Positions 57,732-64,000 of a DNA stretch of 64,000 nt are shown here, piece by piece (within the stretch, counting starts at the first letter, position 1; each line of letters begins with the position of its first letter). The stretch comes from Halobacillus campisalis. GTDB taxonomy: Bacteria > Bacillota > Bacilli > Bacillales > Halobacillaceae. Under the pieces are notes generated by a model. The model did not search any database. It worked only from the letters and a program-made list of their open reading frames with translations, and had not been told where the DNA came from. Both the position numbers and the translations under genes were made by a program. The stretch is taken from the NCBI RefSeq assembly GCF_030345335.1, contig NZ_JAPVRC010000004.1, positions 124,001 to 188,000 on the forward strand, in the 5' to 3' direction.

Positions 57732-57944
57732 ATGACAAACGAACTACAAAACGTGAGAGTCATGCAGAAGCCCGAGAGGGGACGATATGAGAACGAAGAG
57801 GTTCATGGAAAGTCCTCCGATATAATCGTCGTTTATAACCTATTCGATCAGACATGGCAAACATTGAAGGAGCACGACCTCGATCGATACTTTGCGGACG
57901 AAACGGATTTTAATAGACGTAAGGCAAGGGAGGAGCAGACTTAG
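57732..57944 (+). CDS. Small hypothetical protein, 70 residues
   Basis: ATG 57732 after GAGGGAGGGAAG. MTNELQNVRVMQKPERGRYE and then SSDIIVVYNLFDQTWQTLKE suggest a short beta-alpha protein with an acidic, charged tail. No family is recognised. The upstream ATG 57666 has no ribosome site. Confidence 0.58.
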   Translation: MTNELQNVRVMQKPERGRYENEEVHGKSSDIIVVYNLFDQTWQTLKEHDLDRYFADETDFNRRKAREEQT

Positions 57945-58052
57945 CAAGCGCAGGAAAAGGGGAATCGAAATTCGGCGAGGTTAAGGCGTTTGTGGAGGAT
58001 GCAGCCGATTGGAAGACCAACGTATAAGAACGATTATAACGGAGGGCTTAAA

Positions 58053-58304
58053 TTGCCACGTAATACTAGAAAAGAAATTAAGATGCAAGGCGGTTCATTC
58101 TACAAAGGAAGCAAATCGAAACCTAATGACTCTATGCCAAAGTGGATAGAAAACTTCAGTAATAATAATGAAGAGTTTAGTTGGTTGCAAAAGGAAAACA
58201 AACCTTGGAGACCTCCCCATAAAAGAGTTATAAGATATTCCAAACAAAAGAAGGAGGCGAAAAACTATGTGGCTAGGAAGAGGGAAAATAGAAGAAAGTG
58301 TTAG
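58053..58304 (+). CDS. Basic hypothetical protein, 83 residues, TTG start
   Basis: TTG 58053 stands 8 bases after ACGGAGGG. The protein is very basic (many Lys/Arg) with a Trp-rich middle (MPKWIENFSNNNEEFSWLQK) and ends RENRRKC. It may bind nucleic acid. It overlaps the next gene by 38 bases. Confidence 0.55.
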   Translation: MPRNTRKEIKMQGGSFYKGSKSKPNDSMPKWIENFSNNNEEFSWLQKENKPWRPPHKRVIRYSKQKKEAKNYVARKRENRRKC

Positions 58305-58572
58305 AGAAGTGGACGGACTTGTTTTAGTGAATATCAAAATTGAACGAAAAGACCGTCAGACGAGAATAGTAAGTATCAGAATTAAAGCCCGTCCCGAAGG
58401 TAACAAAGTTTTCGATGCGGAATACGAAACAAGTCAATCGGAAGTTTATGCCTATTATGGAGCCAAAGAGCATGTCAACAAGTTTTTGCAGGATAACGAT
58501 TATGTCATTGACGTTGAAACAACCAACGCAACGTTACCAACCGTCAGAACTACAAATAAACGAAGCAGATAG
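58267..58572 (+). CDS. Hypothetical protein, 101 residues
   Basis: ATG 58267 follows AAGGAGGCG. MWLGRGKIEESVREVDGLVL then VNIKIERKDRQTRIVSIRIK is a beta-rich start; YYGAKEHVNKFLQDNDYVID follows. Function unknown. It lies within the small-gene run of the element. Confidence 0.62.
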   Translation: MWLGRGKIEESVREVDGLVLVNIKIERKDRQTRIVSIRIKARPEGNKVFDAEYETSQSEVYAYYGAKEHVNKFLQDNDYVIDVETTNATLPTVRTTNKRSR

Positions 58573-58601
58573 AAAACTAATAAAAAAGGGTGGAATTTTA
58601 A

Positions 58602-59219
58602 ATGAATATCAAACAAACATTCGCAAAGCAGGTAGAACAAGAAACGAAGCAATTTAGAAAAGACGTTGAAAAAATGGAGAAAAGCGACAACCCCTACTAT
58701 ACAGATGATGTCGTTGCTTACGAAACGGATCAAAGAAGACAGGAACTTGAAAGCCGAGTCAGCGAGATTAATTCTCAATTCGAAAAGGAAATCGATGCGC
58801 AAATCGAGCAACAAGAACGAGTAGCAGCGAGATCAACTTTTCGCCCGACAACGGCAGATAAGCAACTAGTCGATGAATACATCCAAGAGCTAATCGCTGA
58901 TGCGACATTTGCCTATACGGACTCGGATAGACTCGAAGCACTCGATAAGTTTGAAGAGAAAATCGGTCACTTCGAAGAAGGGGGACTGTACGAGGTTAAA
59001 AAACGTCTCCCGGAGGTTGCCCGCAGCTTGCAAGGTAACGAGTTTATGCAGAAGAAACTTCGAGGAATACACCGAACGTTTAGCGAGTTACAGACACCTG
59101 AGAAAGAATTGTTAGACGATTTGAAAGATGCGAAGTCAACCGGAGTAGATATGACCTTTAGGCGCTTAAAAATGACGCACAAAGCGTACAACGCACAGCA
59201 AAAAGCTCGTAAAGGTTAA
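58602..59219 (+). CDS. Coiled-coil hypothetical protein, 205 residues
   Basis: The whole protein is charged and helical: MNIKQTFAKQVEQETKQFRK, QELESRVSEINSQFEKEIDA, then helices to the end. AAAAGGGTGG precedes the ATG. It recalls phage scaffold or capsid-adaptor proteins only in composition; no real match is known to me. An open +1 frame continues past its stop into the next small ORF. Confidence 0.65.
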   Translation: MNIKQTFAKQVEQETKQFRKDVEKMEKSDNPYYTDDVVAYETDQRRQELESRVSEINSQFEKEIDAQIEQQERVAARSTFRPTTADKQLVDEYIQELIADATFAYTDSDRLEALDKFEEKIGHFEEGGLYEVKKRLPEVARSLQGNEFMQKKLRGIHRTFSELQTPEKELLDDLKDAKSTGVDMTFRRLKMTHKAYNAQQKARKG

Positions 59220-59247
59220 GTCGGAAGGCCCGGTCGGAGGGGTTTTT

Positions 59248-59445
59248 ATCGAAGAACAGCGCTCCGAACCAACTACTCGAAGGAGTGAGCGATATTACGC
59301 ATACAATAACGATAACGTGTACTCCACGGAAGAATTTATCGAGCTACGAGAAGCCGTTGAGCGACAGGGCGGGAGAATCGTCGAGCCGACGTTTTTAAGG
59401 AATGGACAAGGGATAAGCGTAAGAATCTCGTTTGCAGATTACTAA
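59248..59445 (+). CDS. Small ORF with possible ATC start or +1 frameshift link
   Basis: A coding-like frame of 65 codons (IEEQRSEPTTRRSERYYAYN, then VYSTEEFIELREAVERQGGR) has no ATG. CGGAGGGG stands 7 bases before ATC 59248. The same frame is open upstream into the end of the coiled-coil gene, so a +1 shift near AAAGGTTAA could also reach it. GTG 59317 would give only 42 codons. Confidence 0.4.
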   Translation: MEEQRSEPTTRRSERYYAYNNDNVYSTEEFIELREAVERQGGRIVEPTFLRNGQGISVRISFADY

Positions 59446-59469
59446 TAGAATCGAATAAATGAACGCATG

Positions 59470-59504
59470 AACGACCGTCCTCGAAAATGGGGCGGTCGTT
59501 TTTG
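59470..59504. terminator. Terminator between convergent element genes
   Basis: AACGACCG-T-CC pairs with GG-G-CGGTCGTT and is followed by TTTG. It separates the plus-strand run from the minus-strand gene at 59508. Confidence 0.82.
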
Positions 59505-59507
59505 TCG

Positions 59508-60140
59508 TTATGAGTTCGATATTAATCGATTGATTTGGTAATTGTACAGTTGATATTTAGAAGGAAGTTTATCGAGGTAATCTTGTAAGTCGGCGGAATC
59601 ATCGAATTGTATTTCTTTCTCTTTTTCCAAGCTGTTTTTTATCTTTCCTAACAGTTGTTCGTGAAGGTCGTAATCTATTTCAATGTAAATTTGCCCGGCG
59701 TAAACGTAGTTGTCGACCGCAATATGATAATGTTTAAGTTCATAATAAACATCACCTTCCAATTCGTTAAACTTCCCGTCCAATAGTTTTACTTCATAGC
59801 TATTATTTTCTAATTCATTTTCAAGCGTTTGTAATTCGTAATTTAAGATTTTTATTTCCTTTTTTAATTCAAAGATTAATTCATCCGCATAGACTTTCAG
59901 TTCCTTCTTTATTTCTTCCATCTCATTCTCTCGGAAACTCGTTTCGAGTTCGCTTTTTATTCGTTTGATTTCGTTTTTACGAAGACTGAACGACGTTATA
60001 AAATTCGCAGTTAAAAAGATCGATATGATACCGCCCATAATTCCGAGCGCCCAGAAAAGCGTTTCCCTATACGTCTTATTTTGTTCAGTCAATGCGTTTA
60101 TTAAATCGCCATTATCGACCGCAGTCGTAAAGATATACAT
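59508..60140 (-). CDS. Membrane-anchored coiled-coil protein, 210 residues
   Basis: One TM helix at about 28-50 (TLFWALGIMGGIISIFLTAN) is followed by a long coiled coil (about 55-130) and a helical C-terminus of TPR-like look (VYYELKHYHIAVDNYVYAGQ). It is the only element gene on the minus strand, is AT-richer, and sits in the cargo zone near attR. AAGGAA precedes the ATG. Function unknown; a membrane-linked defence or exclusion role is only a guess from position. Confidence 0.72.
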   Translation of the reverse strand: MYIFTTAVDNGDLINALTEQNKTYRETLFWALGIMGGIISIFLTANFITSFSLRKNEIKRIKSELETSFRENEMEEIKKELKVYADELIFELKKEIKILNYELQTLENELENNSYEVKLLDGKFNELEGDVYYELKHYHIAVDNYVYAGQIYIEIDYDLHEQLLGKIKNSLEKEKEIQFDDSADLQDYLDKLPSKYQLYNYQINRLISNS

Positions 60141-60262
60141 ATTATTCCTTCAATCCCTCCGTTAACTAGTGTATAGCCATGATGAACACGCCATCTTTAT
60201 TATCGATTAACATACGGTTGAGTTCGTTCCTATCAAATTCGATAAAAGGAGGCTAACTACTT

Positions 60263-60364
60263 GTGAGCCATAATAATCAATTCGACAAATGGAGGGAATT
60301 TCCTGTAACCCCCTTAATTTTTTATACGAAAAAGAAGGGGAATAACAGAAAGTGTCGAATATAA
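60263..60364 (+). CDS. Possible 33-residue peptide, GTG start
   Basis: AAAGGAGG (60245-60252) is 11 bases before GTG 60263. MSHNNQFDKWREFPVTPLIF then YTKKKGNNRKCRI is basic at the end. It may be a leader-type or regulatory peptide. The remainder of 60141-60394 shows no gene. Confidence 0.35.
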   Translation: MSHNNQFDKWREFPVTPLIFYTKKKGNNRKCRI

Positions 60365-60394
60365 ACCACGTCACATATAAAAGGAGACGATAAT

Positions 60395-60631
60395 ATGAAC
60401 GATTACCGCAAGCAAATTTTCCTCGAGTTCGCCGGAGCATCACGCTATGAAATCATTTCCACGTTAAAACTACCCGATGGCGACCGTTTTATCGACGTAT
60501 CAGACCTTCAAAGCAAAGAACCTCCGACAACCTACGTCCAATCGAAGATTCCCGCGATCCCCAACGATGAAGTCCGCAGCTTCCTCTTACGCCAACTAAA
60601 GCTAATACAATCCGGTGTGTATGACGATTAA
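60395..60631 (+). CDS. Small hypothetical protein, 78 residues
   Basis: ATG 60395 follows AAAAGGAGACG. MNDYRKQIFLEFAGASRYEI and SFLLRQLKLIQSGVYDD frame a short soluble protein. No family is known to me. It precedes the ART-like gene but has no visible link with it, since that gene has its own promoter. Confidence 0.6.
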   Translation: MNDYRKQIFLEFAGASRYEIISTLKLPDGDRFIDVSDLQSKEPPTTYVQSKIPAIPNDEVRSFLLRQLKLIQSGVYDD

Positions 60632-60734
60632 TTGAAAGTTACGTAAAAGCGAAAGAGTAATTTGCTATTAGCGTAAGGAAACGATTATGTTCTCTTAACA
60701 TATCTGTGAAATGGAATTATTTGTGTCTGAATAA

Positions 60735-60743
60735 TGCTATAAT
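60735..60743 (+). promoter_or_regulatory. Extended -10 promoter of the ART-like module
   Basis: TGC-TATAAT at 60735-60743 is consensus. The transcript would start near 60750, after which only downstream starts can be used. Confidence 0.6.
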
Positions 60744-60787
60744 ATACCAATATGGAGAGGGAAGTGTACATATGGGGAGAGGGTCTT

Positions 60788-61345
60788 TTGATTAAATTGG
60801 ATTCGTTTAAACGGTGCTTTCACGGAACTACTGACTTTAATGCACGAAATATTCTAAGAGGAATAGACATAAGTAAAGGTAGGTATTCTACGGATTTTGG
60901 TAAGGGATTTTACTTAACTAGTAGTTACGATCAGGCATTAGATTGGGCGAACAAGATGCGAAGAGGTTCTATTGCAATAAAACCTAAACCTGCTTTGGTA
61001 GTAATTGAATTGAATATTGATTATTTAAACGAAATCATGTTGGATTCTCAAGGTGAGGTCTTTACTCATCCAAATGAAGAATGGGCAAGGTTTGTTTATA
61101 ATTGCCGCCAGAAGGGTTATAATAATAGTATGATACACGATTATGACTTTGTTGCTGGACCTTTGGCAGACGGATTAATTGATAAAGAAATGTTTAAGTT
61201 AAACAAAGGGAAAATTACTAATTCACAATTTATAGAAAATATAAAACCTAGAGGAAGAATGAAGGATCAAATTTCTTTTCATAAAACCCGAGTCTTGGAA
61301 TGTATAATTACTAAGGAGGTAATTGAGTATGAGTACTCAGTATAA
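60788..61345 (+). CDS. DUF3990-type ADP-ribosyltransferase-like protein, candidate toxin
   Basis: The 185-residue protein has the ART pattern: FHGTTDFNARNIL near the N-terminus, TDFGKGFYLTSSYDQALDWA, EEWARFV in the middle and HDYDFVAGPLADG, the stretches I associate with DUF3990. The family is related to ADP-ribosyl transferases and often appears in toxin-antitoxin pairs; activity here is unproven. TTG 60788 has GAGAGG 5 bases upstream and suits the promoter; ATG 60752 would be almost leaderless. Overlap with the next gene suggests a coupled pair. Confidence 0.75.
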   Translation: MIKLDSFKRCFHGTTDFNARNILRGIDISKGRYSTDFGKGFYLTSSYDQALDWANKMRRGSIAIKPKPALVVIELNIDYLNEIMLDSQGEVFTHPNEEWARFVYNCRQKGYNNSMIHDYDFVAGPLADGLIDKEMFKLNKGKITNSQFIENIKPRGRMKDQISFHKTRVLECIITKEVIEYEYSV

Positions 61346-61589
61346 CTTAGATGAGTTAGACAGAGAGTATTTAGACGGGGTTATGAAGCTTATTTCAGTC
61401 CAATTCGAGAATAATGAATTGAGCATTGATGAATACAACGAGATATTTAACTATCTAATTGAAATATTAGAGGAAGATCCTAAATACTTTTACCATTATG
61501 ATAAAAGGTATTGGGCAGATGTTGCATCCAGAAAGATTTTAAATATTCCCGCAGGAACTTTCGATCATGTTAAGAATCCTTCACATTAG
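61329..61589 (+). CDS. Small acidic protein, candidate antitoxin or partner of the ART-like protein
   Basis: ATG 61329 is 9 bases after a perfect AAGGAGG, and lies 17 bases inside the ART-like gene. The 86-residue protein (MSTQYNLDELDREYLDGVMK, then LSIDEYNEIFNYLIEILEED) is very acidic and helical, features common in antitoxins. It has no DNA-binding motif that I can see, so regulation by the pair is not evident. Not recognised as a known family. Confidence 0.7.
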   Translation: MSTQYNLDELDREYLDGVMKLISVQFENNELSIDEYNEIFNYLIEILEEDPKYFYHYDKRYWADVASRKILNIPAGTFDHVKNPSH

Positions 61590-61608
61590 TTACGGGAGGA
61601 TTCTTTTT
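61572..61608 (+). terminator. Terminator of the ART-like module
   Basis: AAGAATCCT pairs with AGGATTCTT around a 16-base loop, with a T6 run. It overlaps the last codons of the acidic protein gene. Confidence 0.7.
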
Positions 61609-61860
61609 TATGAGAATCTCTAAGGAATCGATCTATGTACGAATTACTTTCGTTTCAACGTGGGTTCGTCCCTTCGTCGATTAGTCGGCTTTCTCTTGTA
61701 TTTTCGAATCCCTTCCTTTATAATCGATTTAATTCCGAAATGCCATGCCCGTTTAATCTAACGGTCTACGTCATAACGGAAAATTTCTCGCAATCGTTTC
61801 GTTGAGATAACGGATAGGAGCGAGGGGTTAACGGATACATATTTTCGTAAGATTTCCGAA
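61609..61860. other. Right-end region with TAACGG repeats, possible integrase arm sites
   Basis: There is no gene here. TAACGG occurs at 61759, 61774, 61808 and 61829; the last two are the longer TAACGGATA, 21 bases (two helical turns) apart. Arm-type sites for a tyrosine integrase often sit beside the core site like this. Confidence 0.4.
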
Positions 61861-61920
61861 TAGATTCCGGTTCTACGTCAGTCGGAGGTTCGAATCCTCT
61901 CGGGCGCGCTAATTTAACAA
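61861..61920 (+). repeat. attR: 60-bp direct repeat of the tRNA 3' half
   Basis: An exact copy of 49053-49112. It holds the tRNA-Arg 3' portion from the anticodon stem and 12 following bases, without the 5' half, so no tRNA is made here. Confidence 0.95.
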
Positions 61921-61924
61921 GAGG

Positions 61925-61956
61925 TCCTGATCGTTTTTACGATCAGGATTTTTTTG
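61925..61956 (+). terminator. Native tRNA-Arg terminator, displaced by integration
   Basis: TCCTGATCG-TTTTTA-CGATCAGGA is followed by T7, right after attR. Before integration it would have followed the tRNA directly. Confidence 0.88.
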
Positions 61957-62095
61957 TTAATATACCATACAAGGTATATCAAAATAATAAAGCAATCTAT
62001 AAAAAGATTAAAAAAACATGTGAAGTACAATATTACACGGAGGTTGGAGCCATAATGTTTATTATAATGATGTAGTTTTGTTTGAGGTTACTTTA

Positions 62096-62104
62096 TGTTA
62101 TAAT
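62096..62104 (+). promoter_or_regulatory. Extended -10 promoter of the 75-residue gene
   Basis: TGT-TATAAT, 51 bases before ATG 62155. No good -35. The preceding stretch from 61957 holds no gene. Confidence 0.5.
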
Positions 62105-62154
62105 TAATGGAGTAGTCGAAACTGCTGTTCGCTTTTACACGAAAAGGAGATTTT

Positions 62155-62382
62155 ATGACAGATATTCTTCGATACAAAATTATGTCTACTGAAAAAATTG
62201 CAGATGATCGTAGAATACATGTGTTCGATATGCTTAATCAACGAAATTTATCGTTCAATTATGAATCGATAAAACGCTCTCCCCAGAGAAAAGGCGGAGA
62301 AGAAGAACTTTCTGAGTTTCTTGACACAAAAAAATACAAAATTGATCATGGTTACTATGATAAAAAGGGACGCGTTTCTTAA
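62155..62382 (+). CDS. Small hypothetical protein, 75 residues
   Basis: ATG 62155 follows AAAAGGAG. MTDILRYKIMSTEKIADDRR and onward is charged, with a Lys-rich C-terminus. It has its own promoter and terminator. No family is recognised. It lies outside the element, between attR and the cggR region. Confidence 0.65.
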   Translation: MTDILRYKIMSTEKIADDRRIHVFDMLNQRNLSFNYESIKRSPQRKGGEEELSEFLDTKKYKIDHGYYDKKGRVS

Positions 62383-62395
62383 CGCGTCCCTTTTT
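62362..62395 (+). terminator. Terminator of the 75-residue gene
   Basis: AAAAAGGGACGCG pairs with CGCGTCCCTTTTT. The stop codon lies in the loop. Confidence 0.9.
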
Positions 62396-62399
62396 ATAT

Positions 62400-62640
62400 T
62401 TTCATAAATGCTATGTTAAACGTCGTTGTTGATTGTTCATAAAAAGTTATTCAACAATATGGTAGGATTGGGATGAATTGATTTCTAGTAACCGGTATTC
62501 GTTGCCAGACTGAGAGTCAGGGGGGGGGACCAGGAGATACTGCCAGCTATTCAAGACGGTCAAGCTGAACTGTATGCCGCGGAAAGCGAGCGATTACCCT
62601 GAGCTCTATACGCTGTCAATCATAACGGAAACAGCTTGAA
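62400..62640. repeat. Dispersed intergenic repeat, copy C
   Basis: This third copy shares GTTATTCAACAATATGG and AGGATTG with copy A and an upstream CGTCGTTGTTGATT block with copy B. It ends in GCCGCGGAAAGCGAGCG, a stretch I associate with a widespread Bacillaceae intergenic repeat family. The 62641-62837 stretch after it shows nothing that I can name. Confidence 0.65.
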
Positions 62641-62837
62641 CACCTCAAAACGGAGTCTTCTACTTAAGCAGTTTATATAAATGTCAACACTTACAAGAGC
62701 CTTCATAAAAGTAAAAATTAAATGCTTACGTTTTATTTTCGAGAGCAAATCACACCGATCGAAAATATGAAGGAACAATAAACCCTTAGTTATATTCATG
62801 CATGTATAAATAAAAGAAAACCAGGGAGTGGTACTCT

Positions 62838-63071
62838 ATGAATAAAATTATAATTTACAGGAAAGATAACTGTGGGTTATGTGAAGAGGTGGAAGTGCTG
62901 GTTGAGCTTTTGAATATGAATTACGAGATCGAGTTTGAGAAAGTCGACATAATGGGTAATATACTATTAGAGCGAAAATACCTTTTGGAAATCCCTGTCC
63001 TAGTAGTTAATGGGTATGAACTGGATTACCGCAGCATTCATTTGGATTCCATAAGAGAGCGTTTACATTAA
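62838..63071 (+). CDS. Glutaredoxin-like protein with CGLC motif
   Basis: The 77-residue thioredoxin-fold protein has CGLC at about 12-15 in KDNCGLCEEVEV and the cis-Pro in LEIPVLVVNG. It probably takes part in thiol-disulfide exchange or bacillithiol-linked redox chemistry. CAGGGAGTGG precedes the ATG. A small glutaredoxin gene upstream of cggR is, as I recall, common in halophilic Bacillaceae. Confidence 0.85.
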   Translation: MNKIIIYRKDNCGLCEEVEVLVELLNMNYEIEFEKVDIMGNILLERKYLLEIPVLVVNGYELDYRSIHLDSIRERLH

Positions 63072-63090
63072 GTTCTGATGAATTTATAAC

Positions 63091-63119
63091 TTGCGCCCGC
63101 TATTTCACACTGTTAATAT
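63091..63119 (+). promoter_or_regulatory. Promoter of the cggR operon
   Basis: TTGCGC (63091-63096), 17 bases, TAATAT (63114-63119), upstream of the CggR operator. Confidence 0.6.
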
Positions 63120-63151
63120 AGTAGATGAAAAGGATAATTTTTTGCTCCTAG

Positions 63152-63187
63152 TGGGACAAATTATGACTACCCGGGACAATTCCATCC
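63152..63187 (+). promoter_or_regulatory. CggR operator
   Basis: TGGGAC-N6-TGAC, then CGGGAC-N6-ATCC, with exactly 20 bases between the two starts (63152 and 63172). This is the layout of the B. subtilis site (CGGGAC-N6-TGTC twice). Repression is relieved by fructose-1,6-bisphosphate. Confidence 0.82.
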
Positions 63188-63224
63188 CGGCAAATGTATT
63201 TTGTAATATTAAAGGAGCTATTCC

Positions 63225-64000
63225 ATGAGAGCTTTAATCGATCTTCAAAAAAAATTATTCCCTGATGTACTGGACATCATGCAGCGCCGTTATCAATTAT
63301 TACACTATATCCAATTGATGCAGCCTGTCGGCAGAAGGACTTTATCTGACAATATCGAGCTCGCTGAGCGCACCGTCCGCAGCGAAGTGGACTATCTGAA
63401 TAAGATGGGTGCTGTTGAGATTACCTCAAGAGGTATGCATTTAACCTACGAGGGTCATAACATTTTAGAACAGTTAGCCGATTTCATTAAAGATGTTACA
63501 GGCATTAAGGTTTTAGAAGAGCGATTAAAGGATACATTAAAATTAGACCATGTCATCGTTGTCCCAGGGGACAGCGACGAGCTAGATTGGGTCAAGCATG
63601 AAATGGGAAAAGCCTGCATGGAATATTTGCAAAAACATTTGAAGCCCCATAATACAGTGGCGATTACGGGGGGGACAACAATGGCAGCTGTAGCTGACAT
63701 GATGACCCCTCTAAAAGATGCAGAGAAATGTATGTTTGTCCCTGCACGCGGCGGCTTAGGCGAGCGCGTGGAGAACCAGGCGAATACAATTTGTGCTGAA
63801 ATGGCCAAGAAAGCCAGGGGTGATTACCGACTGCTTTATGTGCCGGATCCGCTAAGTGAAAGTTCCTATCATACCATCATAGAGGAGCCTTCTATCAAAG
63901 AGATTTTGAATATGATCCGGAATGCGAACATCGTTATCCATGGTGTAGGCGATGCAATGACGATGGCTGAGCGCAGAAAGACATCGAGTGATCAGCTTAA
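63225..64000 (+). CDS. cggR: Central glycolytic genes regulator CggR (5' part)
   Basis: ATG 63225 follows AAAGGAG. The visible 258 codons have an N-terminal helix-turn-helix (RRTLSDNIELAERTVRSEVD) and the start of the sugar-phosphate-binding SorC domain (VAITGGTTMAAVADMM, FVPARGGLGERVENQANTI). CggR represses its own operon with gapA, pgk, tpi, pgm and eno. The gene runs off the right edge; gapA is expected next. Confidence 0.94.
   Translation, partial: MRALIDLQKKLFPDVLDIMQRRYQLLHYIQLMQPVGRRTLSDNIELAERTVRSEVDYLNKMGAVEITSRGMHLTYEGHNILEQLADFIKDVTGIKVLEERLKDTLKLDHVIVVPGDSDELDWVKHEMGKACMEYLQKHLKPHNTVAITGGTTMAAVADMMTPLKDAEKCMFVPARGGLGERVENQANTICAEMAKKARGDYRLLYVPDPLSESSYHTIIEEPSIKEILNMIRNANIVIHGVGDAMTMAERRKTSSDQL

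Larger units (their letters stand above)
49113..61920 (+). mobile_element. 12.8-kb integrative element in tRNA-Arg
   Basis: The element spans attL to attR, 12,808 bases between repeat copies, with a tyrosine recombinase next to the intact tRNA, the usual layout of tRNA-targeting islands. It holds about 24 genes, nearly all on the plus strand and mostly under 120 codons, with CGA/CGG and ACG-rich codon use unlike the flanks. No phage structural, packaging, lysis or conjugation gene was recognised. Two recombinases, an initiator-like gene with an origin-like region, HNH and DUF559 proteins point to a satellite-like or plasmid-derived element. Cargo near attR is lower in GC. Confidence 0.92.

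Noticed and set aside
49113-61920. Complete prophage
   Set aside because: No capsid, portal, terminase, tail, holin or lysin gene was recognised and 12.8 kb is too small; YvlD at 24040 is a holin-superfamily name only and lies outside the element.

Overview
The window looks like the chromosome of a Gram-positive, low-to-moderate GC member of the Bacillaceae, probably a moderate halophile of the Halobacillus/Virgibacillus type. The gene order matches the Bacillus subtilis ftsEX-ctpB-minJ-uvrBA, hprK-lgt-ppaX-yvoF-his, trxB-yvcIJKL-crh-clpP and tRNA-Arg-cggR neighbourhoods. Start sites carry strong AGGAGG ribosome binding sites. Secreted proteins are rich in Glu and Asp. Dispersed intergenic repeats of a type I associate with alkaliphilic and halophilic Bacillaceae also occur.

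Layout. 1-11350: division and envelope genes (ftsE 3' end, ftsX, a coiled-coil M23 peptidase, copC/copD-like genes, ctpB, minJ), a Fur-controlled orphan siderophore ATPase, a haloacid dehalogenase and a CtaA-like protein. 11356-22563: a SWIM/SNF2 helicase, prfC, LexA-controlled uvrBA and yojF-bshB2 (bacillithiol). 22986-35449: yvlB-yvlD, hprK-lgt-yvoD-ppaX-yvoF-glpP, then glpF-glpK and glpD, both with terminator leaders where GlpP would act, a two-TM protein and a MerR regulator that appears to start at ATC. 35545-42041: a complete, tightly overlapping histidine operon (hisZ G D B H A F I). 42139-48813: a TPR protein, trxB, a Nudix protein, rapZ, yvcK, whiA, crh and convergent clpP with a CtsR operator.

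49025-61920: tRNA-Arg(CCG) is the integration site of a 12.8-kb element bounded by exact 60-bp direct repeats (49053-49112 and 61861-61920). It carries two tyrosine recombinases, an initiator-like protein with two similar helix-turn-helix halves behind an iteron-like region, an HNH protein, a membrane-anchored DUF559-type nuclease, a series of tiny plus-strand genes with good ribosome binding sites (several Cys-rich), and a helix-turn-helix gene broken by one in-frame amber codon. No capsid, tail, terminase, portal, lysis or conjugation genes were recognised, so it resembles a phage satellite or integrated plasmid-like element. Next to attR is a cargo segment: a membrane-anchored coiled-coil gene on the opposite strand and, after two small genes, a DUF3990-type ADP-ribosyltransferase-like protein overlapping a small acidic partner. 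This looks like an uncharacterised toxin/antitoxin or defence module and is the best candidate for a novel system here.

61921-64000: the native tRNA terminator, a small orphan gene, a third dispersed repeat, a glutaredoxin-like gene and the start of cggR with its direct-repeat operator.

Functions were assigned by reading motifs and gene order only; no database search was run.
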